A stretch of DNA of 64,000 nucleotides from Parafrankia sp. EUN1f. Its GTDB lineage: Bacteria > Actinomycetota > Actinomycetes > Frankiales > Frankiaceae. The notes under the pieces were generated by a model. The model saw only the letters and a program-made list of their open reading frames with translations, did no database searches and had not been told where the DNA came from. Below, one piece after another: positions 24,062 through 33,171 of this stretch. Position 1 is the first letter of the stretch. Each line of letters opens with the position of its first letter. Both the position numbers and the translations under genes were made by a program. The DNA lies in contig NZ_ADGX01000019.1 in the NCBI RefSeq assembly GCF_000177675.1, positions 21,743 through 85,742 of the forward strand, written 5' to 3'.

Positions 24062-25387
24062 TCACAGCGCGAGCCGGTCGTCCACCGCGTGCGCCTTCTG
24101 GGCGAAGGGGCGCAGCATGGCGTCCACGGTGAACGACGCGACCAGCGCGCCCGCCTCGTCGTGCACCCGGCATTCCGAGTGGGTCATCCCGTCGCCGGCG
24201 AACGTGGACAGGTGGTGATAGCGCATCCACTCGTCGGCGCGCACCGCGGCGTGGAAGGAGATGCCGATCGCGTTGATCCCCGTCGACAGCGTGCGGTGGG
24301 CCTGGCTCTGCCCGACCCCGGCGTGCGGGCGCAGCGCGGCCGCGATCGAGATGTGGCCGGTGAACTGGGTTAGCAGCCCGGCGTGCAGCGGCGGGTCCGC
24401 CGGGACGTCCCGGAACCGGACCCAGGTGTCGATGACCGGCGGGCCGACCGGGGCGTCGGGGTCGTCGGTGTACGCCGCGTCGACCATCCGGATGTCCCGC
24501 CCGGTGACGGACATGTCGTACGGCTCGCTGTCGTGGGGGCCCGCGCACGGCTCGGTGGCGGCCTGGTGGCGGACGACGTCCGGGGCCGTGACGTCGAGCA
24601 GCAGCGTGCCGCTCGCGCGGCGGCGCCCGCCCTGCGAGACATGTACGGCCAGCGTCGAGAAGCTGCGGCCGGCGCTGAGCTCGTCGATCTCGAACTCCAG
24701 CGGTTCCCGGGCGTCCGCCGCCCGGTAGAACACCATGTGCGCCGAGACGACTCTGCGCTCGGGCGCGTGGCGGCCCGCCGCCACGATCGCCTGCCCGAGC
24801 ATCTGGCTGGCCTCGACGACCGGCCGCCGCGCGCCCGCCAGCGTGGTGCTGACGTACCGGCGGTCCCCGGCCGGGCGGACGTTCATGATGTCGATCAGGT
24901 CCGCGGCGTCACCCCAGGTGGGGAACCGCTTGATCGTGGTGTCGCGTTCGTCGGAATCCGGGCCGGCGTCGACCACCTCGACCCGCACCCGGTCGTGGTC
25001 GAACGCGACCAGGTCGGTCAGCCATTCCAGCCCGGGGGCGGGCTGGGAGAAGGCCCAGGCGGCGTCGCGCCCGTCGACGGAGATCACGCCGCCGGGGTCG
25101 TGCCAGTCCCGGGAGCCGGCCTGCACCTTGCCTTCGAGCGTCCACAGCCGCGCCTGGCCCTTGACCGGGCAGGCCGTGGTGCGGCCCTCGCTGTGCAGGG
25201 CCTCGGTGCGCACGTCGGCGGGAGGGAAGTAGAGAACGGGATCTTCGGTTGCCTCCCGCACCCGGACGGCGGCCCGGGACTCGGCCACCAACACGTCGCC
25301 CCACCAGGCCCGAGCCAGGTAGCCGCACGGCTGGTGCGATAACGCGGGACTCTCCGCCGACGATGCTTCGGACGTCACAGGCTCCAC
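24062..25387 (-). CDS. DUF427-thioesterase fusion protein
   Basis: Two-domain protein of about 441 residues. The first half (about 15-130) is a DUF427 domain: YLARAWWGDVLVAES, LYFPPADV, CPVKGQARLW and DGRDAAWAF. The second half is a TesB-like double hotdog acyl-CoA thioesterase (RRYVSTTLAGARR, VVSAHMVFYRAADAREPLEF, STGINAIGISFHAAVRADEW, THSECRVHDEAGALVAS). GTG codons at 25387 and 25378 are both possible starts; sequence upstream of them overlaps the hydrolase gene in another frame and shows no homology. Start lies about 11 bases after the stop of the alpha/beta hydrolase, so the two form an operon. Confidence 0.82.
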   Translation of the reverse strand: MEPVTSEASSAESPALSHQPCGYLARAWWGDVLVAESRAAVRVREATEDPVLYFPPADVRTEALHSEGRTTACPVKGQARLWTLEGKVQAGSRDWHDPGGVISVDGRDAAWAFSQPAPGLEWLTDLVAFDHDRVRVEVVDAGPDSDERDTTIKRFPTWGDAADLIDIMNVRPAGDRRYVSTTLAGARRPVVEASQMLGQAIVAAGRHAPERRVVSAHMVFYRAADAREPLEFEIDELSAGRSFSTLAVHVSQGGRRRASGTLLLDVTAPDVVRHQAATEPCAGPHDSEPYDMSVTGRDIRMVDAAYTDDPDAPVGPPVIDTWVRFRDVPADPPLHAGLLTQFTGHISIAAALRPHAGVGQSQAHRTLSTGINAIGISFHAAVRADEWMRYHHLSTFAGDGMTHSECRVHDEAGALVASFTVDAMLRPFAQKAHAVDDRLAL

Positions 25388-25398
25388 GCCAAGTGAAG

Positions 25399-26301
25399 CT
25401 AACACCGGGCCCGGGTGCGGGACGAGCGATCGGTGGCGGGCAGCCGGTCGATCCAGCCGAGGACGAGCGAGTTGAACAGGTCGGGATGCTCCTGGTGGAG
25501 CCAGTGGCCGCCGGGCAGCTGATGCACCTCGTCGCAGGGCCCGGTCGCGAGGCCGCGCTCCCAGTCCGCCCGGTCGCCCTGCCGCTCGGAGTAGACCGCC
25601 AGCACCGGGCAGGACCGCCCGCGCAGGTAGGCGGTGCTGCGCTCCCGGCTGCCGAACTGGTCCTCGGTCAGCCACATCCCGGCCAGCGCCGCCTGGGCCA
25701 CGTCGAGCGGCACCCCCATCGCCCGGCGCCGGTGCCAGGTCGTCAGCGGCCGGGGCGCCTCGGGGCCGGCGAGTGCGGCCAGGTAGCGCAACAACCGTTG
25801 CTGGGTGCCCGGCGCGCCCAGGTCACCCAGCGTCCGCGCGGTCCGCTCGACCTCTTCCTCGGCGAGGCCGTACGCCGGCTCGACGGCGACCACGCCGCGG
25901 ACGAGCTCGGGGCTCTCGACGGCCAGGGCGCTGGCCACCATGGCGCCCAGCGAGTGCCCGACCGCCACCACCCGGCTCCCAGCGCTCCCAGCGCCCCCAG
26001 CGCCTCTTGCGTTGCCGGCGCTCCCGGTGATGCCGAGCTGGCGCAGCAGCGCGGCGACGTCCGCGGCGAGCACCCTCGGGCGCAGGCCCTTGGAGCCGGT
26101 GGAGCGGCCGTGCCCGCGCAGGTCGAAGGAGATCACCCGGTGGTGGCCGAGGAAGTCGGGGATCTGGGCGTTCCAGTCGTGCGAGTCGCAGCACCAGCCG
26201 TGGACCAGGAGCAGCGGTTCGGCCGCCGGGTCGTCAGCGTCCTGGGCGGGGTCGTCGGTGAAGAACAGCCTCGTCTCGACCCCCAGGTCGAAGTACGGCA
26301 T
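25399..26301 (-). CDS. alpha/beta hydrolase
   Basis: Canonical alpha/beta-hydrolase of 300 residues: oxyanion motif LLLVHGWCCDSHDWNAQ, DLRGHGRST, nucleophile elbow VVAVGHSLGAMVAS (Ser), and catalytic His in LPGGHWLHQEHPD near the C-terminus. A low-complexity Gly/Ala/Ser stretch (about residues 93-108) is inserted before the nucleophile strand. Probably an esterase or acyl hydrolase; substrate unknown. It is co-transcribed with the downstream DUF427-thioesterase gene. Confidence 0.88.
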   Translation of the reverse strand: MPYFDLGVETRLFFTDDPAQDADDPAAEPLLLVHGWCCDSHDWNAQIPDFLGHHRVISFDLRGHGRSTGSKGLRPRVLAADVAALLRQLGITGSAGNARGAGGAGSAGSRVVAVGHSLGAMVASALAVESPELVRGVVAVEPAYGLAEEEVERTARTLGDLGAPGTQQRLLRYLAALAGPEAPRPLTTWHRRRAMGVPLDVAQAALAGMWLTEDQFGSRERSTAYLRGRSCPVLAVYSERQGDRADWERGLATGPCDEVHQLPGGHWLHQEHPDLFNSLVLGWIDRLPATDRSSRTRARC

Positions 26302-26811
26302 CGGTGGACCCCGCTTCGTAGATGACGTTCGTCGTCTGAACGACGATCTGTGCGGGACCGATGTTCCCCGGACCCTCCCGCAGCCGGGCGGACGGGTCCG
26401 GCCACCGGGCCGGGAGCCGGATCTCCCACGCGGGCCGCGCTCGTCACCTCGGTCCGGTCGACGCCTGGCCGCGCCTTTCTCGCCGCGGGCCTTGGCCGGG
26501 CCCGACGCATTTCTCGGCGTGAGCTTGATGACGTGCTGAGCGGGTAACTACACCGATACGAGCACGTGGGCTTCGGCTGACAGGTACAGAAAGGCCACGG
26601 AAAGCGGTTGGCTCCTCGCTCGTACGACCTGGCCGCGGACGTCGCGTGCATGGTGGCCTGTTCGCGGAGATCGGGATTGGGGGATCGTCTCGCTGGCTGC
26701 CGAACGGACCTGACACCTGCGTAATGCCCGATGAGCACCGATCTGGCATCATGCCGAGCAGGGTTATTCGGACGCGCGGTACGCGCTACGGATCCGGAAG
26801 ATGGTGGGATC
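26302..26811. other. intergenic region with an inverted repeat near the hydrolase promoter
   Basis: 510 bases without a convincing gene. Near the hydrolase start (about 26324-26346) the sequence tcgtcgt-ctga-acgacga forms a 7-bp inverted repeat, a possible operator for the hydrolase/thioesterase operon. The remainder shows nothing I can support. Confidence 0.35.
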
Positions 26812-27006
26812 ATGGCCGCGATTGTTGAGCTGGCGGCGTCGATTGACGGCGTCCCGACCGTGGAGGAGACCGACGCGATGCTCGATGAGCTGCGACGGCT
26901 CCCGCGTGACGCAGCGACACTCGAGCTGATCGACGGTCTTCTGGAGATTCGAGCACTACTTGGCGCGGTGCGGTGTGAACCGTGCGTTGACACGCGCGCC
27001 AAGTAG
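26812..27006 (+). CDS. small acidic hypothetical protein
   Basis: Unrecognised 64-residue protein, mostly helical (ETDAMLDELRRLPRDAATLE; LIDGLLEIRALLGAVR), acidic, with two Cys near the C-terminus (CEPC). The ATG at 26812 has GGTGGGA upstream; an in-frame ATG at 26731 would add 27 residues of poor quality. It is isolated, followed by an unusual set of inverted repeats (27018-27203). Function unknown. Confidence 0.5.
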   Translation: MAAIVELAASIDGVPTVEETDAMLDELRRLPRDAATLELIDGLLEIRALLGAVRCEPCVDTRAK

Positions 27007-27017
27007 CGGATCGATGC

Positions 27018-27087
27018 TGAGCCTCTTCCATCTCACGGGGCACCGCCAGGGTTGCCGGGGGTCCGAGCCGACGATGGAAGAGGCTCA
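27018..27087. repeat. 15-bp perfect inverted repeat (tgagcctcttccatc)
   Basis: Arms at 27018-27032 and 27073-27087 are exact reverse complements, 40 bases apart, just after the 64-residue gene. A related motif (tgaaccttccatctcac) recurs at 27135-27151 and is itself partly inverted at about 27186-27203, so the region holds two nested copies of one structure. Confidence 0.75.
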
Positions 27088-27208
27088 CAGTCCGGCGGAC
27101 CGCCTGACGGCGAGCCGGACCTGGAGCCGAACTGTGAACCTTCCATCTCACGATTCGCGGCCGGTGATGCCGTGAAGCCCGATTCGACGGTGGAAAAGGT
27201 TCAGTGAA

Positions 27209-27248
27209 CTGCCGGCCGGCAGCCGAAGTGCAGGCTGCCGGCCGGCAG
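27209..27248 (-). terminator. paired ctgccggccggcag palindromes, probable terminator
   Basis: The 14-bp palindrome ctgccggccggcag occurs twice (27209-27222, 27235-27248) immediately downstream of the minus-strand CsbD-like gene. Either copy, or both folding together, can form a strong hairpin. Confidence 0.55.
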
Positions 27249-27253
27249 TCGGA

Positions 27254-27553
27254 CTACTGAGCGCCGAACGGCTGACCCTGCTGGCCGACCTGGCCGATGT
27301 TGGCGCCGAGACGGTCACCACCGGAGATGTTCTGGCCCGCACCGACACCGGCGAGCTCCTGCAGGCGGTTCTGGACATACCGCTCGCTGTGGTGGGTCTT
27401 GTCCGCGATCCGCGCAACGAGGTCGTTGACGCTGGTGGCGGCGTCAAGGTCGGCGGTGCTGACCTGGCCGAACTGGTCCAGGATCCGGTACCGGAGCTGG
27501 CGCCAGTTCTGACGCAGCTGCTGCTCGACCTGCTGACGCTGCTGCTGGTCCAT
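27254..27553 (-). CDS. CsbD-like small stress protein
   Basis: Hydrophilic 99-residue protein rich in Gln. Residues 5-65 (QLRQNWRQLRYRILDQFGQV, STADLDAATSVNDLVARIAD) follow the CsbD pattern of a short helical protein with W-x-x-L and DL-L-I repeats; the family is linked to general stress response in bacilli. The C-terminal 30 residues (GAGQNISGGDRLGANIGQV) are Gly-rich. Start 27553 is preceded by AGGGGA; an upstream extension to 27580 is possible. The CsbD assignment is by pattern only. Confidence 0.6.
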   Translation of the reverse strand: MDQQQRQQVEQQLRQNWRQLRYRILDQFGQVSTADLDAATSVNDLVARIADKTHHSERYVQNRLQELAGVGAGQNISGGDRLGANIGQVGQQGQPFGAQ

Positions 27554-27739
27554 TCTCGCTGATCCCCTCTCGTGTTTCATGAATCCTTCGCCGAATGGCT
27601 CGGCAAGGCGACGTGAACGCTACTCCAGATCGCCTCCGCCGGCCGTTCGGCCAAGGAATTCTGCGGTAACGGAGCGGGGTGGCAAGAAATGTTTCCTGTA
27701 CGGCTGTCTGTCGCTTTCTTGGCTACCCGTCCTGTTCGG

Positions 27740-28198
27740 TCATCCGCCCTGGACGGGATCCAGGACGAACACCGGAATCTCGCGTTCGGTCTTCTTCTGG
27801 TAATCCGCGTAGTCCGGCCAGGCCGCGACCGCGCGTTCCCACCAGAGCGCCTTTTCCGCCCCGGTGACCTCACGGGCGACCATGTCCTGACGGATCGGCC
27901 CGTCCTGCAGCTCCACCTGCGGATGGGCGACGATGTTGTGGAACCACACCGGGTGGCTCGGCGCCCCGCCGAGGGAGGCGACCACCGCGTAGTGGCCCTC
28001 GTGCTCGACCCGCATAAGTGGGCTCTTGCGTATCTTGCCCGACTTCACGCCCAGGGTCGTCAGAATGATCACCGGTGCGCCGCGCAGCTCGGTGCCGCGC
28101 GTTCCGCCGGAGCTTTCGTACTCCTCGACCTGCTTGCGTACCCACTCGGCGGGGCTCGGCTCGTATTCACCAGTCAACGGCATGTTGTGAGTCAACAC
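27740..28198 (-). CDS. deazaflavin-dependent nitroreductase family protein
   Basis: Split-barrel protein of about 152 residues of the Ddn (F420H2-dependent nitroreductase/quinone reductase) family: [40 protein letters not shown], and the end motif [13 protein letters not shown]. Such proteins reduce quinones or nitro compounds with F420H2. Start is the GTG at 28198; an in-frame ATG at 28183 ([10 protein letters not shown]) is an alternative. No visible membrane anchor. Confidence 0.88.
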   Translation of the reverse strand: MLTHNMPLTGEYEPSPAEWVRKQVEEYESSGGTRGTELRGAPVIILTTLGVKSGKIRKSPLMRVEHEGHYAVVASLGGAPSHPVWFHNIVAHPQVELQDGPIRQDMVAREVTGAEKALWWERAVAAWPDYADYQKKTEREIPVFVLDPVQGG

Positions 28199-28350
28199 CG
28201 CCGGTGAGCGGCTCCTTCCCGTCCGGCGCCGTGCGGGCCCGCGGTGTTTCGGGTGCCCGGGGACGCGGCGCCGAGCCGACGCCGCGCCGACGCCGAACCG
28301 ACGCCGCTAGGCCGTCGCAGGCTCGGCGTCAGGCCGTCGCAGGCTCGGCG

Positions 28351-28809
28351 TCAGACGGCGGCGGTCAGGGCCGGCCATGCCGCGCGCAGCGCGGGCAGCA
28401 GTGGCATCGTCAGCGCGTGGCGGGCCGAGACCCAGGTCCAGTCCGCGGTCTCCCAGTTGGCGGCGGAGGGTTCGAACATCGTGCCGACATCCAGCACCAG
28501 CGTCGTGTATGACCACTGCCCGTGGTCGTCGACGTATTCGCGGGCGGGCGGGTGTGCACGGGGGATGTGCGCCGGTAGCGGGCCGAGCTCCTCCTCGGCC
28601 TCCCGCAACGCCCCGGTCAGGGCGGACTCGCCGGGCAGGAGCGCTCCGCCGGGAAGCGCCCAGGTGCCGCCCTGATGCGACCGGGGATGGCGCAGGACGA
28701 GCAGGTACCTCGGATCCGGGTCGGCGGCTGCCCGCAGCAGCACACCGGCGGCGCCGAGCGCACCCCAGTGCTGGCAGCCGCGCGAGCAGAGCACGAAACG
28801 TTCGATCAG
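28351..28809 (-). CDS. NUDIX hydrolase, possible CTG start
   Basis: NUDIX fold of about 152 residues hydrolysing a nucleoside-diphosphate-linked substrate. The NUDIX box is GGALLPGESALTGALREAEEELG. The N-terminus IERFVLCSRGCQHWG includes a Cys/His pair. No ATG or GTG stands at a sensible place: the in-frame ATG at 28929 would overlap the GH13 gene by 77 bases, whereas AGGAGG lies six bases before a CTG at 28809, which I take as start (GTG at 28794 is an alternative). The gene follows the GH13 gene by 43 bases. Confidence 0.8.
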   Translation of the reverse strand: MIERFVLCSRGCQHWGALGAAGVLLRAAADPDPRYLLVLRHPRSHQGGTWALPGGALLPGESALTGALREAEEELGPLPAHIPRAHPPAREYVDDHGQWSYTTLVLDVGTMFEPSAANWETADWTWVSARHALTMPLLPALRAAWPALTAAV

Positions 28810-28852
28810 GACGGGCCTCCTCGGACGCTGGCGGCTTCGGTCGACGGTGTGG

Positions 28853-31363
28853 TCACCAGCCCAGCTTGCCCGCCCACCGCCGCCAGGGACGTCCATGGTG
28901 TGAACTTGACGTGCGCCTGCGGTAAACACGGACGCTGACGGCCGCCACGTCGAGCCGGAGCGTCTCCCCGCGTGCGGACAGTGCCCGCTCCCGCCGGGTG
29001 CCGCGGCCGCCGAAGGCCACGGCGTCGGTGTCCAGCACCGGCTTCCACCGCCGGCCGGCCAGCGACGGGTGCGACAGTGTGCGGCCGGGCGCGGGCTCGT
29101 TGGCCAGGCTCGCCACCACGAGGAACTCCTCGCCCGCGTCCCAGCGGCGGAAGGCGATCAGACGGGCCGGGTCGTCGGCCGCAACCACCTCGACGGACCG
29201 CGACCGCAGCGTCGGGCTGCCCAGCCGCAGTGCGACGAGCGCCCGGTAGCAGGCGAACTGGCCGGCGCCGCGATTCGCGCGCAGCCCGGCGAGGTCCTCC
29301 TTGGCCTCGGTGAACGAGTCGTGGAGAAACGCCTGGTCGGCACCCACCTCGTCGCCCATCAGGAACATCGGTGTGCCGGGGGAGAGCAGCGTGAGCGCCG
29401 CGACACACCGCAGCCGGGCGAGGGCGAACCAGGCGGTCTCGCCGTCGAGCGGGGCGTGGTCGACGGCGACGAGGATGTTGCGCGCGGTCTGCTCGGCGTT
29501 GCCCGCCTCGTCGTGGCTTTCTGTGTAGACCACGGCGTGGTCCGCTGCTGCCGTCAGGGCGGCACCGAACCGGCCCATCGCCAGCGGGCCGTGCTGGTCG
29601 CGACCGGCGGTGTGCAGCAGCTTCGCGTACTCCGGTCCCTCACCCTTGTCGCCGATCAGGTGGTGGTAGAAGTCGACGTACCAGCGTGCGTCGAAGCCGA
29701 GCCCGCCCTCCTCGGCGGGCCTGGTCACCTCGGCCCAGCCCGAGTGGTCCTCCGCGATGAGCATCACCTGCGGGTCGACGACGCGCAGGGTCTGGCACAG
29801 CTCGCGCAGGAACTTGCGCCCGGCGATGTTCGCCGCGCCGACGGGGCTCCCGTCCGCGTGCAGGCGGTTGTAGGAGTGGATCGAGGTGGTCTGATCGACC
29901 CGCAGCCCGTCGATGTGGAAGTCGTCGAGCAAAGCCACCGCGCTGGCGATGAACAGCGCGCGGACGTTCTCGTCGTGGTAGCGCGGAGCCCAGCCGGAGG
30001 AGACGTTGTCGAGGTAGCCGCCGTCCGGGTGGGGGTGGTCGGTCTCGGCACCCTCGTACCAGTAGTAGATGTTCCGGCTCGCGGCCGTGCTGTCGACCTG
30101 CCAGGCGCAGCGCTGGGCGTTCGGGCTGTAGTGGTTGTAGACGACGTCCATGAGGACGGCGAGCCCGCGCCGGTGACAGGCGCGGACGAATCCCCGCAGC
30201 CCCTCCCGTCCACCCGCGCTCTGCTTGACGGCGAGCAGGTGCGAGCTGCCGTAGCCCCAGGATCTCGTCCCGCTGAACTCGAACATGGGCATCAGCTCGA
30301 CGGCGTTGACGCCCAGGTCGACGAGGTGGTCCAGCAGGGCCGTCGCGTCGGCGAAGGTGCCGGCCGCGGTGTGGCCGAACCCCAGCGAGCCCACGTGCAG
30401 CTCGTAGATGACCAGGTCCTCGACGCGGCGCGGGACGGGCCGGGCCGGGTCGAACTCGTCCGCCCAGAACCGGGCGTCGTCGCGGGTGTCGACGATGACC
30501 GAGCAGCTCACGGCGCCGTCCAGCTCGTGGGCCGGCCCGTCGTAGGGGGCGCCGCACGGGTCGACGTCACCGGCGCCGCACTGGCGCGTCGAGTACATGT
30601 CGGACCGCCAGGCCACCGAGCCGTCGTCGCGCACGATGCGGTAGGCGTAGCGCCGGCCGACCCAGTCGGTGAAGCCGGGGGCGGCGGCCTCCCACCAGCC
30701 GCCGGCCACCGCGCGCATCTGCAGCCTGGTGAGCTGGTCGTCCTCGCCTCGGCCGTCGTCGGCGATGTAGCCGCTCGGCCCGGCGAAGGCCACCTCGACG
30801 CCACGCGCGTGTGGCGCCCAGACCCGGAACCGGATCCGCTCAGCCGCCTCGGCGCCGGCGCCGGCGCTCGCGCTGGTGGTGCCGGCCCCGGCCCCGGCCC
30901 CGTTGCCGGCCCCGGCCCCGTTGCCGGCGTCGGCGCCGGGGTCGCGGATCAGGCGTCGTGCGCCGTTGTGCCGGTGCGCCGCGAGCCGGAACTCGGCCTG
31001 GGCCACCGGCCCGTCCTGCGGCTCGACCCGCAGCTGGCGGACCTGCGTCGTGACCTGCGGGTCCGCCAGCTCCGCGGGGATCCCCCACACCCGCGAGCCG
31101 TCGGGACGGACCAGCCACACACCCCAGTCGACGGTCCAGGAGGTACTCGCGTCCAGCGTGACCGAGGCGCGGAAGGCGGCGGTGCCGTCCTCGGCGACGA
31201 AGCGCTCCATCGCCGTCGTCGACCACGCGGCGGCGGGCCGCCCCTGCTCGTCCCAGCCGCCGGCGAGCAGTGCCTCGTCCGCGATCCGACGTCCGACACC
31301 GGTGTGGTAGACGAAGTCGACGCGAACGGTTCCGGTGTCCTGCATGACCGACCAGAATGTCAT
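28853..31363 (-). CDS. GH13 alpha-amylase/branching-enzyme-like glycoside hydrolase
   Basis: Large carbohydrate-active enzyme of about 836 residues. The GH13 conserved regions are present in order: DVVYNHYSPN (I), GLRVDQTTSIHSYN (II, nucleophile Asp), MLIAEDHSG (III, acid/base Glu) and TESHDEAGN (IV). An N-terminal beta domain (about 8-130), a GAGNGAGAGNG-type linker, a CBM48-like domain (IRFRVWAPHARGVEVAF) and a C-terminal beta domain (VAAVSVRVYRR) surround the barrel, as in branching enzymes and trehalohydrolases. The exact reaction is not settled by sequence. Start ATG 31363 or 31345. No signal peptide. Confidence 0.87.
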   Translation of the reverse strand: MTFWSVMQDTGTVRVDFVYHTGVGRRIADEALLAGGWDEQGRPAAAWSTTAMERFVAEDGTAAFRASVTLDASTSWTVDWGVWLVRPDGSRVWGIPAELADPQVTTQVRQLRVEPQDGPVAQAEFRLAAHRHNGARRLIRDPGADAGNGAGAGNGAGAGAGTTSASAGAGAEAAERIRFRVWAPHARGVEVAFAGPSGYIADDGRGEDDQLTRLQMRAVAGGWWEAAAPGFTDWVGRRYAYRIVRDDGSVAWRSDMYSTRQCGAGDVDPCGAPYDGPAHELDGAVSCSVIVDTRDDARFWADEFDPARPVPRRVEDLVIYELHVGSLGFGHTAAGTFADATALLDHLVDLGVNAVELMPMFEFSGTRSWGYGSSHLLAVKQSAGGREGLRGFVRACHRRGLAVLMDVVYNHYSPNAQRCAWQVDSTAASRNIYYWYEGAETDHPHPDGGYLDNVSSGWAPRYHDENVRALFIASAVALLDDFHIDGLRVDQTTSIHSYNRLHADGSPVGAANIAGRKFLRELCQTLRVVDPQVMLIAEDHSGWAEVTRPAEEGGLGFDARWYVDFYHHLIGDKGEGPEYAKLLHTAGRDQHGPLAMGRFGAALTAAADHAVVYTESHDEAGNAEQTARNILVAVDHAPLDGETAWFALARLRCVAALTLLSPGTPMFLMGDEVGADQAFLHDSFTEAKEDLAGLRANRGAGQFACYRALVALRLGSPTLRSRSVEVVAADDPARLIAFRRWDAGEEFLVVASLANEPAPGRTLSHPSLAGRRWKPVLDTDAVAFGGRGTRRERALSARGETLRLDVAAVSVRVYRRRTSSSHHGRPWRRWAGKLGW

Positions 31364-31470
31364 GCTTGGCGCGCTTTGCGGCTCTCGGTACCCGACGGGG
31401 TCACCCGTCGGCGTAGGCGCGGTCGGGGGCCCGGGCCGGGCCGATCGCCGTGGCGGGCCCGGCGCACGCG

Positions 31471-31515
31471 TCGGCGCTGTTCTCCCGGGAGGACCGCCCG
31501 GGAGAACAGCGCCGA
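31471..31515 (-). terminator. 19-bp perfect hairpin downstream of the kelch gene
   Basis: Exact inverted repeat tcggcgctgttctcccggg / cccgggagaacagcgccga (31471-31489 and 31497-31515) with a 7-base loop, between the kelch gene stop and the GH13 start, both on the minus strand. Best read as a strong terminator isolating the two. Confidence 0.75.
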
Positions 31516-31560
31516 CAGATGATCTTACTTCAGATGATCCTCACAGGATCGGCGGGCGGG

Positions 31561-33171
31561 TCACTCGCTCAGCGACGCCGTGGAATCCAGCGCGGTACCG
31601 GAGCTGGAGGTACCGCCGGTCACGTAGACGTGGCCGTCACCACCGGTCGCGGCACCGGCGCCGGCGCGGGTCGAGAGGGCCCCGCTCGGGCCGGCCGACC
31701 AGTTGTCGTCGTCGGGGGTGAACACCTGGGTGTCACCGACGACCTTCCCGTTGCTGTCCCGGCCACCGGTCACATAGACCCGGCCGTCCGGCCCGGTCGC
31801 CGCCGCCGCGTCCGAGACACCGGTCGGCAGGTCGGCTACCTGAACCCAGGAACCGCCGGGCGCGCCACCGGAGCCCGGCGTGTACGCGTAGGCGTCGGAG
31901 GAGGCCTTCTTGCCGTTGCCCGACGCACTCCCACCGGCGGCGAGGATACGGCCGTCCGGCAGCGCCGCCAGCGCGGGCGAGGTCGTGGCCGACGGCGGAG
32001 CCGCGGCCGTGGACCAGCTCCTGCTGCCCGGGTCGTAGATGGCCAGCGTGGAGGAGTCGAGGACGTAGATCTTCCCGTCGTTGCCGCGGGTCGCGCTCGG
32101 GTCGCCCATCGGCTTCGGCAGCGACGGCCCGCTGCTCCATGAGCCGCTCGACGGCGAGTAGACCTCGACGGAGTCCGTCGGGGTGGCGTCGTCACCGGTA
32201 CGCCCACCGATCGCGTAGACGTTTCCGTTCGCGTCGGTGGCGGCGGCCGGGTGGGTGCGCGCGGTCGTCAGCGACGCCGCGTTGGACCACTCGCTGCTTT
32301 TCGGGTCGAACACCTGGACGGTGTCCACCGGCGTGCCCGCGCCGGGTGACACGGCCGCGCCGCCGGCGCCCGGCGAGGCGCTGGCCGACGACGTCGGCGA
32401 GCCGCTGGACGTCGCCGTCGAGCCCGGCGACGTGGTGGTGGTTGTGGTGGTGGGCGTCGTCGTGTCGTTGCCCGGCGAGCCGGGCATGTCGGTCGGCATG
32501 TCGGTCGGCATGTCCGTTGGCATGTCAGTCGGCATATCGCCGTTGAACGCGGCCGGCGTCAGCCGTACACCAGGCGTCTGCCCCGTCCCGCCACCGGCCG
32601 GGCCGGTCGTCGGCGTCGTCGGACCGCCGGTCTGGGGCGACCCGGTGGGGGAGGACGTGGTCGCGGTGGGGCTTGTGGTCGGCGAACCGGTCGGCGAAGC
32701 GGTTCCGCCCGCTCCACCGGCGCCCGCCGCGCCGCTGGTGGTCTCACCGCCGATCGCGAAGATCTTTCCGTCGCAGCCGGCGGTCGCCCCCAGGTTGGCA
32801 CGCGCCGAGGGCAGGTCGGCGACGGACTGCCAGGTCTTCAGAGGGCCGGAGACCTCCGGCAGCGTCGGGCACTTCGAGCCCGCCGTGCCCGCCGCGCCGG
32901 GTGCGGCGCTCGCCGTGCCGCTGGGTGAGGGCGAGCCCGTCCCGGTGGGTGAGGCAGTCCCGGTGGGCGAGGCAGTCCCGGTCGGCGATCCGGTTCCGCC
33001 GGTCGGTGAGCCCGTCCCGTAGGTCGGCGCGGCCGACTGGGTGGCCGGGCTGGTCGGCTGGGCGTGGGCGTCTGGTGCGAAGAGGATCGGCGTGGCCAGG
33101 GCCGCGGTCAGTGTGGCGGTCAGGACGAACGCGCGGGACGCACAGCGCTGGGACGTTCGTGACCAGCTCAT
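31561..33171 (-). CDS. secreted kelch-repeat protein
   Basis: Predicted exported beta-propeller of about 536 residues. Signal peptide 1-37 (cleavage near AHA|QP), then a Ser/Pro/Thr/Gly-rich linker with repeated SPTG units, then kelch motifs such as CDGKIFAIGG, DANGNVYAIGG, NDGKIYVLD, PDGRILAAGG, GPDGRVYVTGG and GGDGHVYVTGG, six or more blades. Two disordered insertions split the propeller: PT/SPTG-rich and a (Pro-Thr-Asp-Met)n run coded by a 12-bp repeat. Start 33171 has GGGGGG upstream. Probable extracellular binding or galactose-oxidase-like scaffold, with no catalytic residues seen. Confidence 0.85.
   Translation of the reverse strand: MSWSRTSQRCASRAFVLTATLTAALATPILFAPDAHAQPTSPATQSAAPTYGTGSPTGGTGSPTGTASPTGTASPTGTGSPSPSGTASAAPGAAGTAGSKCPTLPEVSGPLKTWQSVADLPSARANLGATAGCDGKIFAIGGETTSGAAGAGGAGGTASPTGSPTTSPTATTSSPTGSPQTGGPTTPTTGPAGGGTGQTPGVRLTPAAFNGDMPTDMPTDMPTDMPTDMPGSPGNDTTTPTTTTTTTSPGSTATSSGSPTSSASASPGAGGAAVSPGAGTPVDTVQVFDPKSSEWSNAASLTTARTHPAAATDANGNVYAIGGRTGDDATPTDSVEVYSPSSGSWSSGPSLPKPMGDPSATRGNDGKIYVLDSSTLAIYDPGSRSWSTAAAPPSATTSPALAALPDGRILAAGGSASGNGKKASSDAYAYTPGSGGAPGGSWVQVADLPTGVSDAAAATGPDGRVYVTGGRDSNGKVVGDTQVFTPDDDNWSAGPSGALSTRAGAGAATGGDGHVYVTGGTSSSGTALDSTASLSE
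32483..32542. repeat. 12-bp tandem repeat coding (Pro-Thr-Asp-Met)n
   Basis: About five copies of ggcatgtcggtc with small changes in later units; on the minus strand they encode PTDM repeats within the kelch protein. Confidence 0.88.

Noticed and set aside
29069..31522. 817-codon open frame on the plus strand
   Set aside because: Antisense shadow of the GH13 gene; composition is Gly/Arg/Val-rich without motifs, as expected from high-GC codon bias.
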